The notes under the pieces were generated by a model. It was not told where the DNA came from. It did no database searches and saw only the letters and a program-made list of their open reading frames with translations. A stretch of DNA of 64,000 bases from Sandarakinorhabdus sp. (GTDB lineage Bacteria > Pseudomonadota > Alphaproteobacteria > Sphingomonadales > Sphingomonadaceae): contig JAIMKW010000001.1 in the NCBI GenBank assembly GCA_020692215.1, positions 780,442 to 844,441 on the forward strand, in the 5' to 3' direction. Of this stretch, positions 1-7,993 are shown piece after piece. The translations under genes were made by a program, and so were the position numbers. Each line of letters opens with the position of its first letter. The first letter of the stretch is position 1.

Positions 1-1047
1 GGCCATGTGCTGGGCCCCTCAGCCGGGCAGGCGGCAGCCTTGCTCTATGCTGCGGCCTATCCGCTGGTGAATGCCGCCATCGCGCTGGCAGCAGCCGGCA
101 ATATCGGCTTCCTCTTCCCCGAACTCGCCGTGCAGCCGGCATCCAGCTGGGTCAGCATCGCCTTTCTCGCACTGCTGGTCGGCCTCACCCATTTCGGGGC
201 CCGCCAGGTCGCTCGCTTCGGCTCGCTCACGCTGCTTTTCGGCCTCATCCCACTGCTTCTGGTGGCAACGGCGGGCTGGGCCCATTTTGATCCGGAAACC
301 TTCCGGGCCGGCTGGAACATGTCCGGCGGCTCGGCCTCGTCCGCGCTGTTTCAGGCAACCTTGCTCTGCTTCTGGGCCTTCCTCGGGCTGGAAACCGCTT
401 CCCTCATCAGCCGGCAGATGCGCGATCCGCAAACCAGTGTGCTGATTGCAACCGTGGGTGGGATCATCCTGTCGACCATCGTCTATGTGGCTGCCACCAC
501 CGCAATCTCGGGCATGATTCCGGCGGCCGATCTCGCCCGTTCAACGGCCCCCTTCGCCGATGCCGCCACCCGGATCATCGGCCCGATCGCCGCCATCCTG
601 GTCGCGATGGTGGCAGCCGCCAAGGCCCTGGGCACGCTGGGTGCGTCCCAGCTTGGCGGCACCGAATGCTGGCTCTGTGTCCAGCGCCAGTTCCGGATGA
701 CCGGGGTTTCCTTCACTGTGGCCAACCCCATTCTCGGCTTGCTGGCGGCCATCGTCGTATGGGCCACCGCATCCCCCACGCTTGGCAGCCAATATGGCCA
801 GATCATCGGTGCTGTCGTTGTCGTCACGCTGCTTGTCTATGGACTCGCCGGAATAGCCCTCGCCATCGCCCGGCCCGGCGCGGCGCGCATCATCGGCCTT
901 TCAGCCACCGCCTTCTCCTTTGGCCTCATCGCCACCCAGCCTTCCGAAACCCTGTTGCTGGCCGCCGCCTGCATCCTGGCCGGCCTCGTGCCGGCGCTGC
1001 TGTCAATCTGGCACCAGAAGCGAAAGGCCGCCGCACCTGCCGCCTGA
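1..1047 (+). CDS. APC-family amino acid permease, 5' end missing
   Basis: The reading frame is open from the first base of the window, so the true start and first membrane helices lie upstream. The visible part is a chain of hydrophobic helices separated by short loops, ending in a basic tail (HQKRKAAAP). The segment FWAFLGLETAS in a helix matches the conserved substrate-gate helix of the arginine/agmatine and polyamine antiporters (AdiC, PotE, CadB) of the amino acid-polyamine-organocation superfamily. It therefore probably exchanges or imports an amino acid or amine across the inner membrane. The substrate cannot be told from this sequence, and no decarboxylase partner lies downstream. Confidence 0.75.
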   Translation, partial: GHVLGPSAGQAAALLYAAAYPLVNAAIALAAAGNIGFLFPELAVQPASSWVSIAFLALLVGLTHFGARQVARFGSLTLLFGLIPLLLVATAGWAHFDPETFRAGWNMSGGSASSALFQATLLCFWAFLGLETASLISRQMRDPQTSVLIATVGGIILSTIVYVAATTAISGMIPAADLARSTAPFADAATRIIGPIAAILVAMVAAAKALGTLGASQLGGTECWLCVQRQFRMTGVSFTVANPILGLLAAIVVWATASPTLGSQYGQIIGAVVVVTLLVYGLAGIALAIARPGAARIIGLSATAFSFGLIATQPSETLLLAAACILAGLVPALLSIWHQKRKAAAPAA

Positions 1048-1151
1048 ATGCGATCAAAGCGCCTCACGGCCACAGCACACCGAACACCGCACCCCGCCAG
1101 CTGGCGCATAAGATGCGTAAATGATACTGTCGCCATATGCAGGAGGGCTAA

Positions 1152-1907
1152 ATGCAACCGGCACTCGGGGTCACTGTGCAACGCTCACGCTTTTTCGTCC
1201 GCATGGCGTGGCTTGCACTTTTCATCGCGTTTGCGGGGTTCCTGCCAACCTACTGGCTGCCCATGGTGCAGGGCAACAGCTTTCCGCCTATCCTCCACAT
1301 CCACGGCGCCATCTTCATCGCCTGGAATGCACTCTTCCTCTGGCAGGCCCTGCTGGTCGCCAATGGCCGAACGCCGGATCACCGCCAATGGGGCATGGCT
1401 GGAATTGCGGTCGCAACCGCCATGGTCATCTCCGTCCTGCTCGCGGTCCAGTCCAGCTATGTCCGCGCCGCCGCCATCGGCATGGAGCCCCAGGCCCGCG
1501 CCTTCTCCTCGGTTTCGCTTACCGGTATCGCCCTGTTCGCGATCCTGTTCACGCTGGCCGTCCGCAACATCCGCCGTCCCGATGTCCACCGCCGGCTGAT
1601 GTATTGCGCATCGGTTCCGCTGCTTCAGGCGGCTGTCGCGCGCTGGTTCCAGGTCGCGCTCACCCCGCCCGGCGTGGTCGGTCCGCCCCCCGTCTTTGTC
1701 GCGATCCCACCCGGCCTTCTGGTGTTCACGCTGTTCTTACTGCCGCTCGCCCTGCACGACAGGCGCACACTGGGCCGCATCCACCCAGCCAGTATCGCCG
1801 CCATGGCAGCTGTGCTTGCCACCATGCTCCTTCCGCTCCTGCTTGGCCCCAGCGCCGTCTGGGCCACCTTCACCAACTCGTTCGCAGGCCTTGTCCCGCG
1901 AAGTTGA
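1152..1907 (+). CDS. Hypothetical multipass membrane protein
   Basis: This 251-residue protein starts at the ATG preceded by a good ribosome site (AGGAGGG, five bases upstream). It has about seven hydrophobic segments, roughly at residues 16-36, 44-67, 75-97, 112-133, 150-170, 180-200 and 212-235. A His-x-His-Gly in the second helix (HIHGAIF) and an RPDVHRRLMY loop are the only polar features that look conserved. They recall small haem- or quinone-associated membrane proteins, but I do not recognise the family. It stands alone, between the permease and the SPFH operon. Confidence 0.6.
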   Translation: MQPALGVTVQRSRFFVRMAWLALFIAFAGFLPTYWLPMVQGNSFPPILHIHGAIFIAWNALFLWQALLVANGRTPDHRQWGMAGIAVATAMVISVLLAVQSSYVRAAAIGMEPQARAFSSVSLTGIALFAILFTLAVRNIRRPDVHRRLMYCASVPLLQAAVARWFQVALTPPGVVGPPPVFVAIPPGLLVFTLFLLPLALHDRRTLGRIHPASIAAMAAVLATMLLPLLLGPSAVWATFTNSFAGLVPRS

Positions 1908-1949
1908 GTCCCCCCGGAGCTGAATCCCGCTTGCCTGTTTCCGTAAATA

Positions 1950-1968
1950 TGATATCAATTTGATATCA
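1950..1968. promoter_or_regulatory. Tandem TGATATCA palindromes, probable operator
   Basis: Two perfect 8-bp palindromes, TGATATCA at 1950-1957 and 1961-1968, lie 11 bp apart (one helical turn), 20 bp before the SPFH start codon. Ribbon-helix-helix dimers typically bind such paired half-turn-spaced sites, and the second gene of the operon encodes exactly that type of protein. Autoregulation is my inference. Confidence 0.5.
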
Positions 1969-1987
1969 AGACAGGGGAACAGTCCAG

Positions 1988-2866
1988 ATGACAGATTCGC
2001 AACCGAACAGCCTTTCAGCCAGCCGCGAGCGCTCCGCCGTCACCATGAATGGCCTTGCCATGCTCGCCGTCCTCGTCGCCGCCCTGCTGCTTGCAGCAGT
2101 CGGCTTTCGCGCCGGCGCACCGGCCATCTTCATCCCGGCAGCATTGCTGTCGATGCTCATTCTTCCAGGCTTTTACATGGTGCAGCCCAACCAGGCCGTC
2201 GCAGTCCTGTTGTTCGGCGCCTATCGCGGCACCGACCGCTCCGAAGGCCTGCGCTGGGTCTGGCCGTGGATGACCCGCTCCAAGGTCAATGTCCGCGCCA
2301 ACAACCTCATTTCCGAACAGATCAAGGTCAACGATCTGCGCGGCAACCCCATCGAAATGGCCGCACAGGTCGTATGGCGGGTGCAGGATACCGCCCAGGC
2401 CCTGTTCGATGTCGATGATTATCGCGCCTTTGTCGTCGCCCAGATCGAAGCCGCCGTCCGCTCCATCGGCGCCCGCTATCCTTATGATGATTTCGAACAT
2501 CTCGATATCACGCTGCGCGGCCACCACGATGAAGTTGGCGCCGAACTCCGCGTCGCTCTCCAGTCCCGCCTCGCGGTTGCCGGCATCACGGTCGATGAAT
2601 GCGGCTTCACCCACCTCGCCTATGCGCCCGAAATCGCCGGCGCCATGCTCCGCCGCCAACAGGCCGAAGCCGTCGTCGCCGCCCGAAGAACGCTGGTGGA
2701 AGGCGCGGTCTCCATGGTCGAAATGGCGCTTGAGCAGCTTTCGGCCAAAAATGTCGTGGAACTCGATGATGAACGCCGCGCCGCCATGGTTTCCAACCTG
2801 ATGGTCGTGCTGTGCGGAGAGCAGACTGCCCAGCCGGTGCTCAACACGGGCACGCTCTACCAATAG
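1988..2866 (+). CDS. SPFH/Band 7 domain membrane protein
   Basis: A 292-residue protein of the stomatin/prohibitin/flotillin/HflK superfamily. Two N-terminal transmembrane segments (about residues 20-42 and 45-64) are followed by the Band 7 domain from the motif MVQPNQAVAVLLFG (about 60) to about 200, then a helical tail rich in Ala/Glu/Arg with RRQQAEAVVAARR. Such proteins form oligomeric scaffolds in membranes and often control proteases or membrane organisation. The ATG at 1988 lies 20 bp after the paired TGATATCA sites. It forms a two-gene operon with the ribbon-helix-helix gene, 14 bp downstream. Confidence 0.8.
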   Translation: MTDSQPNSLSASRERSAVTMNGLAMLAVLVAALLLAAVGFRAGAPAIFIPAALLSMLILPGFYMVQPNQAVAVLLFGAYRGTDRSEGLRWVWPWMTRSKVNVRANNLISEQIKVNDLRGNPIEMAAQVVWRVQDTAQALFDVDDYRAFVVAQIEAAVRSIGARYPYDDFEHLDITLRGHHDEVGAELRVALQSRLAVAGITVDECGFTHLAYAPEIAGAMLRRQQAEAVVAARRTLVEGAVSMVEMALEQLSAKNVVELDDERRAAMVSNLMVVLCGEQTAQPVLNTGTLYQ

Positions 2867-2880
2867 GGCAGGGCAGCGGC

Positions 2881-3078
2881 GTGACAAACCAGCGCAAGGC
2901 CTTCGCCCTCCGTCTCGATCCGGCCCTCCACGCCGCGATCGAGCGGTCGGCGGCGGCCGACCTGCGCTCCACCAACGCCCAGATCGAAATCCTCCTGCGT
3001 GAAGCGCTTGCGCGGCGCGGCGTGAAACCCATCCCGGCAGCCCCCCCGAAACGCGGCAGGCCCCGCAGGGAAGACTGA
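2881..3078 (+). CDS. Arc-like ribbon-helix-helix DNA-binding protein
   Basis: A 65-residue protein from the GTG at 2881, preceded by a purine-rich stretch. An earlier in-frame GTG at 2812 would overlap the SPFH gene by 55 bases and adds no conserved sequence. The beta-strand KAFALRLDPALHAAIERSA followed by two helices (AQIEILLREAL) is the Arc/CopG ribbon-helix-helix fold, and the C-terminus is a basic, proline-rich tail (PKRGRPRRED). Such proteins bind DNA as dimers and usually repress their own operon. No toxin gene follows, so it is not an obvious antitoxin. Its likely target is the TGATATCA pair upstream of the SPFH gene. Confidence 0.75.
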   Translation: MTNQRKAFALRLDPALHAAIERSAAADLRSTNAQIEILLREALARRGVKPIPAAPPKRGRPRRED

Positions 3079-3156
3079 CAGTCCCGATAGCCCCGGCCGA
3101 GCAGGGCTTTTCCTGCCCGGCAGACGCGCCTATCCTGCGCGCCGAGGGAGATCAGC

Positions 3157-3744
3157 ATGGCCACTATCGAACGCGCCCGCTTCACGCAGATGACCGAAGG
3201 CACCCAGGCAGACTGGGACATCATCAGATCCGAAGCGATGGTTCATTCGCCCCAGGGTGGCCGCCGGGTCCTCGATCATCTGAAGCTGCTCGATGGCGAT
3301 GCAGGCGGCTTCCCGGTCGACCGCCTAACCCATTCCCTGCAAACCGCCACCCGGGCCCTGCGCGATGGCCGGCCCGACAGCTATGTCGTCATGGCCCTTC
3401 TGCACGATATCGGCGATACGCTCGGCGCCTATAACCACCCCGATATCGGGGCTGCCATCATCAAGCCGTTCGTGTCGGAAGAAGAGCATTGGATCTGCCA
3501 GAACCACGGCATCTTCCAGGGCTATTATTTCTTCCACTATATCGGGCTCGATCGCGACATGCGCGAACAGTTCCGCGGCCACCCCCATTTCGAGGCAACC
3601 GCCCATTTCTGCGAAAGATATGACCAGACCGCCTTCGACCCGGCCTATGATACCCTGCCGCTCGAAGCTTTCGAGCCCATGGTCATGAAGCTGTTCGAAA
3701 GGCCCCGCACCAGCATCTACAAGGCGGCAATGGCAGCAGGGTAG
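3157..3744 (+). CDS. HD-domain protein, PhnZ/MIOX-like diiron oxygenase or phosphohydrolase
   Basis: A 195-residue HD-superfamily protein. Candidate metal ligands are visible in order: His59 (RLTHSLQ), His83-Asp84 (ALLHDIGD), His94 (YNHPD), His117 (CQNHG) and a late Asp near residue 150. The spacing and short length fit the mixed-valent diiron branch (PhnZ, myo-inositol oxygenase) better than nucleotide phosphohydrolases, as does the His-Asp-Ile-Gly-Asp sequence. No phosphonate or inositol genes are nearby, so the substrate is unknown. It is a single gene with the ribosome site GAGGGAG before the ATG. Confidence 0.65.
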   Translation: MATIERARFTQMTEGTQADWDIIRSEAMVHSPQGGRRVLDHLKLLDGDAGGFPVDRLTHSLQTATRALRDGRPDSYVVMALLHDIGDTLGAYNHPDIGAAIIKPFVSEEEHWICQNHGIFQGYYFFHYIGLDRDMREQFRGHPHFEATAHFCERYDQTAFDPAYDTLPLEAFEPMVMKLFERPRTSIYKAAMAAG

Positions 3745-3750
3745 AAGCGC

Positions 3751-4680
3751 TCAGCCCTGCGCAGCGCTCCACTCCGCGATGATCGCGCCGCCCGGCGCAA
3801 ACCAGCATTGTCCGCTCGCGATCAGCCGGTCGAGCAACGCCTCGAACGCGCCGATGCGATAGGGCAGGCCGATGATGTAGGGCGTCAGTTCCAGCGCCAG
3901 CAACCGCCCCCCCCAGCCAGTGCCCTCGCTCGCGTCAGCCTCGCCCGCCAGCCAGTCCGCCGCATCGCCGATCTGTGTTGCATAACTGTCGGCACTGGCC
4001 TGCGTCACATTCAGGATCTGCCGGTCGGAAAGCTCGTGGTTCAAGGGCAGGTTCACCAGCCCGTTGCGAAACCGCCACGGCAGGTCGTCGTTCACCCAGT
4101 CGCAGGTCCAGTCGAACCCATGCGCGCGCAACAGATCGGGCGTGCGGAAGCTTTGCGAACGCGCTATGGAATGCCAGCCCTTCGGCGCCACCCCCAGCGC
4201 GGCCCAGCGCGCCCGCGTTTCGCCGATGATTGCGTTCTCCGCGTCGGCCGAAAGGCTGCCGTCAATCGTGCCGTTCATGTCGGTCGAATGGGCCAACACC
4301 TCATGCCCGCCCGAAAGCACGGCCTCCAGCAAGGCCGGATAACGCTCAGCCACCGCCACGTTCATCGCCACCGAACAGCGGATGCCCCGCACTTCGAACG
4401 CGTCCAGCAGACGCCAGATGCCCACCCGGTTGCCATAATCGCGCGCGGTATAATGGCGGTAGTCGGGAAAGGCCGTCTGCATGTGGCCGGGCGCGCGAAA
4501 CGGCGTGTCGGATGGTGTCAGCGGGAAGAACTCGGCCGCGATGCACGGCCACACCGCCAGCGGTCGCCCACCGGGCCAGCGCACCGGTGCCCGATTGCGA
4601 ATTTCCGACCAGTCGTAAAGATCATGGTCATAGCCTTCGCGCCGGCGCGGATAATCCAGATAGTCCGGGTTCAGCGTCAT
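3751..4680 (-). CDS. Polysaccharide-deacetylase-fold (NodB/PuuE-like) hydrolase
   Basis: A 309-residue protein starting at the ATG that overlaps the stop of the gene upstream (shared ATGA at 4677-4680), so translation of the pair is coupled. The motif ARDYGNRVGIWRLLDAF (about 95-111) and HSTDMNGTIDG match the NodB-fold amidohydrolase branch that includes the cofactor-independent allantoinase PuuE and related cytosolic deacetylases. There is no signal peptide, so it probably acts on a small cytosolic amide rather than on cell-wall polymer. A longer frame open to 4827 lies inside the upstream gene and is not coding. It is clearly homologous to its upstream neighbour. Confidence 0.75.
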   Translation of the reverse strand: MTLNPDYLDYPRRREGYDHDLYDWSEIRNRAPVRWPGGRPLAVWPCIAAEFFPLTPSDTPFRAPGHMQTAFPDYRHYTARDYGNRVGIWRLLDAFEVRGIRCSVAMNVAVAERYPALLEAVLSGGHEVLAHSTDMNGTIDGSLSADAENAIIGETRARWAALGVAPKGWHSIARSQSFRTPDLLRAHGFDWTCDWVNDDLPWRFRNGLVNLPLNHELSDRQILNVTQASADSYATQIGDAADWLAGEADASEGTGWGGRLLALELTPYIIGLPYRIGAFEALLDRLIASGQCWFAPGGAIIAEWSAAQG

Positions 4681-5549
4681 GCCGGCACCTGTGCGCGATA
4701 GGCATCCACGATCTCGCCGGCCTTCGCCACCCAGGCCCGCCCATCGTTCGCGATATGCCGCAGCACCTCGCGGAACGGCCCTATCCGGTGCGGCTGGCCG
4801 ATCAGGTAGCTGTGCAGCGGAATGCACATCACGGTGCCCGATTGTTCGCCCTCGCTGGCCAGCCGTTCATACTGCCGGATCAGCGTGTCGGCATATTCGC
4901 GCGGGCTCATATTGTAGATGAAGAAGCCATAATGGTCGTTCACTTCCAGCGAATAGGGAATGGCGGTGATCGCGCCATGCTTCGTTTTCGCCAGGGTCGG
5001 CTGGTCGGAATGGTAAAGGTCGCAGGTGTAATCCATGCCCGCCTCGGCGATGAGGTCCAGCGTGTTCACCGTGTGGGTCAGCGCCGGGGCCAGCCAGCCG
5101 CGGATGCGCTGGCCGGTCGCCGCTTCCACCGTCGCGATGCTGTCGCGGATGATCGCCCGTTCCTGGTCGGGGTCCATGTCATAGGCATAGCGCGTGTTGT
5201 AGATCCCGTGGCTGAAGAACTCCCAGCCGCGCGCCGCCGCATCCGCCACGATCGCCGGATGGTGCTGGCAAAGCGCCACGCTAAGTGAAACCGAACCCGG
5301 AAAGCCGAACTCGCTCATCACATCCGCCATCCGCGTATGCCCCACGCGGTTGGCATAATCCCGGTGCGTATAGCCCACTACGTCCGGGTGCGGCCGCGCC
5401 CAGCTTTTGCGTCTCGGATGCGTGGGTGGATCGATTTCATAAAATTCCAGGTTCGGCGCAACCCAAACCGCGCAGGTCCGCCCACCGGGCCACACCAGCT
5501 TCGGCCGCCCGCGCCACGGCGCGAAATCATACAGGTGCGGATCATCCAT
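4677..5549 (-). CDS. Polysaccharide-deacetylase-fold (NodB/PuuE-like) hydrolase, first of pair
   Basis: A 290-residue protein. I chose the ATG at 5549 because GAGG sits six bases before it; in-frame ATGs at 5561 and 5585 lack this. The frame contains DYANRVGHTRMADVMSEFG, SHGIYNTRYAYD and a C-terminal HSYLIGQPHRIGPFREVL, all typical of the PuuE-like deacetylase-fold family. The last motif parallels TPYIIGLPYRIGAFEALL in the downstream gene, so the two are diverged duplicates and may form a heteromer. No signal peptide is seen. The true substrate (imide, allantoin-like or acetyl-amide) is unknown. Confidence 0.75.
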   Translation of the reverse strand: MDDPHLYDFAPWRGRPKLVWPGGRTCAVWVAPNLEFYEIDPPTHPRRKSWARPHPDVVGYTHRDYANRVGHTRMADVMSEFGFPGSVSLSVALCQHHPAIVADAAARGWEFFSHGIYNTRYAYDMDPDQERAIIRDSIATVEAATGQRIRGWLAPALTHTVNTLDLIAEAGMDYTCDLYHSDQPTLAKTKHGAITAIPYSLEVNDHYGFFIYNMSPREYADTLIRQYERLASEGEQSGTVMCIPLHSYLIGQPHRIGPFREVLRHIANDGRAWVAKAGEIVDAYRAQVPA

Positions 5550-5673
5550 GAAGCACCTCATGCCCAACCCGCGCCACGTTCGCAAGATGTCCGGACAACT
5601 TAGCCCCCACTTCGCCAGCTTGTCGCCTGGAAATCCGGGTTCTAGGGTTCAGCCAAACTCGGGGAGACAAGGC

Positions 5674-6978
5674 ATGAAGACGATAACGCTCGCAGCAGCA
5701 TTGCTGGCGGCACCCGCTGTGACGCATGTGCCGGCGTCCGCCCAGCAGCCGTCCTTTGCAACCGCTGCCGAATCAGATCCTGCAAAGCTCGGCTGGATGC
5801 AGGGCACCCCGCCCGCGCCCGACAAGCAGATCCGCGCCGACGGCAGCCACTACAGCTTCCCGATGAGCCGCTGGTCCTTTTCCAACTGGCGCACCCTGTT
5901 CCCCACGGCCGGCCTCACGCCTGCCACAACGCCTTCGCTGCTGCCCAGAAAGCTCCGCACCGATATCGATGCGCTCCGCTTCACTCCCATCGGTGCGAAC
6001 AGCCCTGTCACATGGTCCCAGTCGCTTGGCCTCAACTACACCGATGCCATCCTCGTTCTGCACAAGGGGCGCGTGGTCTATGAACGCAGCTTCGGCGTTA
6101 CCGGCATCGATACCCCGCACATCGCCTGGTCGGCCACCAAGAGCTTTGTCGGCCTGCTGGCCGAAACGCTCATCGCCGAGGGCGGGCTCGATCCCGAAGC
6201 ACAGGCCACCAGCCTCATACCGGAACTGGCGCAAACCGGCTTCGCGGGCGCCACGGTCCGCCAGGTGATGGACATGACAACCGCCATCGCCTTCGATGAA
6301 ACCTATGGCGACCCCACCTCGGACATCAGCCGCCACGCGCTTGCCGGCGGCATGTTCACCCGCCCGCCGGGCTACAAGGGGCCCGATGGCTTTCTCGCCT
6401 TCCTTGCCACCATCGGGGCAAATGGCACCCACGGCGAAGCCTTCACCTACCGCACCGCCAACACCGATCTGCTGGGCTGGATCGTCGCGCGCGCCGGTGG
6501 CAAGCCGCTCGCCCAGCAGATGCAGGAGCGCTTCTGGACCCCAATGGGCATGGCTCATCCAGCCTCTTTCCACCTCGATCCCGTCGGCACGCCCTTTGCA
6601 GGCGGCGGCCTCAACGCCAGCGTGGAAGATCTCGCCCGCTTTGGCGAAATGGTCCGCCTGAATGGCAGCTTCAACGGCCGCCAGATCGTGCCGGCGGCAG
6701 CCATCGCCGGCATCAGGGCCGGTGCCGATCCTTCAAAATTCCCAGCCAAAACCTACACAACGCTGCCAGGTTGGGCCTATCGCAGCAACTGGTGGGTTGC
6801 CCCCGATGGTGTGATCAGCGCACGCGGTGTTCATGGCCAGGCCATCTGGATTGATCCCAGGGCCGAAGTCGTCATCGCCCGTGTCGCCAGCCATCCCATT
6901 GCCGGCAACGTCCACATCGATCCAACCTCATTGCCCGCTTACCGCGCGGTTGCCGATCATCTGGCCGGCACGCGATAG
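5674..6978 (+). CDS. Secreted serine hydrolase of the beta-lactamase/6-aminohexanoate-dimer hydrolase (NylB) family
   Basis: A 434-residue protein from the ATG at 5674, with GGGGAG eight bases upstream. The N-terminus is a signal peptide (KTITLAAALLAAPAVTHVPASAQ). The catalytic Ser-x-x-Lys is in AWSATKSF (about residues 164-171), and FTYRTANTDLLGW about 120 residues later corresponds to the second (Tyr-x-Asn) active-site motif of class C beta-lactamase-fold enzymes, in the form seen in NylB. These are penicillin-binding-protein-like esterases or amidases, and the substrate cannot be deduced. The gene is single and ends at a strong terminator. Confidence 0.8.
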   Translation: MKTITLAAALLAAPAVTHVPASAQQPSFATAAESDPAKLGWMQGTPPAPDKQIRADGSHYSFPMSRWSFSNWRTLFPTAGLTPATTPSLLPRKLRTDIDALRFTPIGANSPVTWSQSLGLNYTDAILVLHKGRVVYERSFGVTGIDTPHIAWSATKSFVGLLAETLIAEGGLDPEAQATSLIPELAQTGFAGATVRQVMDMTTAIAFDETYGDPTSDISRHALAGGMFTRPPGYKGPDGFLAFLATIGANGTHGEAFTYRTANTDLLGWIVARAGGKPLAQQMQERFWTPMGMAHPASFHLDPVGTPFAGGGLNASVEDLARFGEMVRLNGSFNGRQIVPAAAIAGIRAGADPSKFPAKTYTTLPGWAYRSNWWVAPDGVISARGVHGQAIWIDPRAEVVIARVASHPIAGNVHIDPTSLPAYRAVADHLAGTR

Positions 6979-7002
6979 AATGGGCCGAGGCCAGTAAAGG
7001 CC

Positions 7003-7033
7003 GGGCTGCGCGCCCTCCCGCGCAGCCCTTTTT
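7003..7033 (+). terminator. Rho-independent terminator after the serine hydrolase gene
   Basis: A perfect 10-bp stem (GGGCTGCGCG, 7003-7012, with CGCGCAGCCC, 7019-7028) has a 6-base loop and runs into five T residues on the + strand. It separates two convergent genes. Confidence 0.85.
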
Positions 7034-7036
7034 CCC

Positions 7037-7747
7037 TCAGTTGCTCGCGTGCAGCGCCGGCTTGCGCCGCCGTGCGGCGATGCCGATCGCGCCAAAGCCC
7101 AGGATCAGCATGGCCCAGGTGGCAGGCTCGGGAACGGCGCCCGATGTCTGGTTGTCCGATGTCAGCCGGAAGGTATCGAACGTCCAGGCCTGGCTGTTCG
7201 GGTTCAGCGGAACGGCCTGGAGCCGGATCCCCAGCGATGCAAAGCCCTCGTCGATGGCGAAGTTGAAGGCATCGGTGATGTCGAAGCTGAACACATCGCC
7301 GACACTCACGCCGGGGCCGACGCCGAAGCTTCCGATCGAAGCAAACGACATCGCCTGATAGTCACTGATGTCTTCGGCATTGTTGCCCTGATAGGCAAAG
7401 ATGCTGATCGTGCCCGTGAAAGGCGTGTCATTGGCCCCGTCGAACAGGCCACCAGCCTTGAACACGTTGAAGGTCACGAACGCGCTCGGGGCATTGCTCA
7501 GTCCGGCCAGATTATATTCCGACAAGCCGCGGACTTCTTCGTCAAAGAAGCGGCCGACTTCCGCCTTGCCAGATGGATTTCCGAAATCTCCGCCCGTGCT
7601 GGAATGAAAGTGTGTGCCCACACTCGTATCCCCACCGCTTGCAACTGCAAAGGTGAAGCCGTTGGTGATGGTCTGCGCCATCCCCGGCGCCGCAGTCAGC
7701 GCGAGCGCCGCTCCGGCCGCAAGGATCATGCCTGTTCTGATCATCAT
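7037..7747 (-). CDS. Secreted PEPxxWA-CTERM anchored protein
   Basis: A 236-residue protein from the second of two adjacent in-frame Met codons' region at 7747, with GAGGGA just upstream. It has a signal peptide (IRTGMILAAGAALALTAAPGMAQ), a beta-rich, Gly/Ser/Phe-rich exported domain, and the sorting tail PEPATWAMLILGFGAIG followed by ARRRKP. That tail is the sphingomonad variant of PEP-CTERM, recognised by an exosortase. The protein is thus exported and processed at its C-terminus, probably as a surface or matrix component. No exosortase gene is in the window. The open frame extends upstream to 7930, but that part lacks coding character. Confidence 0.85.
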   Translation of the reverse strand: MMIRTGMILAAGAALALTAAPGMAQTITNGFTFAVASGGDTSVGTHFHSSTGGDFGNPSGKAEVGRFFDEEVRGLSEYNLAGLSNAPSAFVTFNVFKAGGLFDGANDTPFTGTISIFAYQGNNAEDISDYQAMSFASIGSFGVGPGVSVGDVFSFDITDAFNFAIDEGFASLGIRLQAVPLNPNSQAWTFDTFRLTSDNQTSGAVPEPATWAMLILGFGAIGIAARRRKPALHASN

Positions 7748-7993
7748 GGGTTGTCCCTCCTGTTTCTTACGCCGGTTGGCGGCGCTCCAGACAGGCCCGC
7801 GCATGCCCGAAAGCATAACGGAACAGCCGGAAATGACCCGGCCTGGCCCATCAACGAAAGGATTTTTGTTGCAACGTCCATAAAGGCGACGCCGACGACC
7901 CAAATCAAGTCTGCGCACGATTGCATTCATTATATTGACGTTTGCGTGAAAAGTAAATCATGATCAACGCCAATGGGCCCCGCAGCCCGGCTC

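Noticed and set aside
2881..3078. Toxin-antitoxin pair for the ribbon-helix-helix gene
   Set aside because: The neighbours are an SPFH membrane protein and an HD-domain enzyme; no small toxin gene is next to it.
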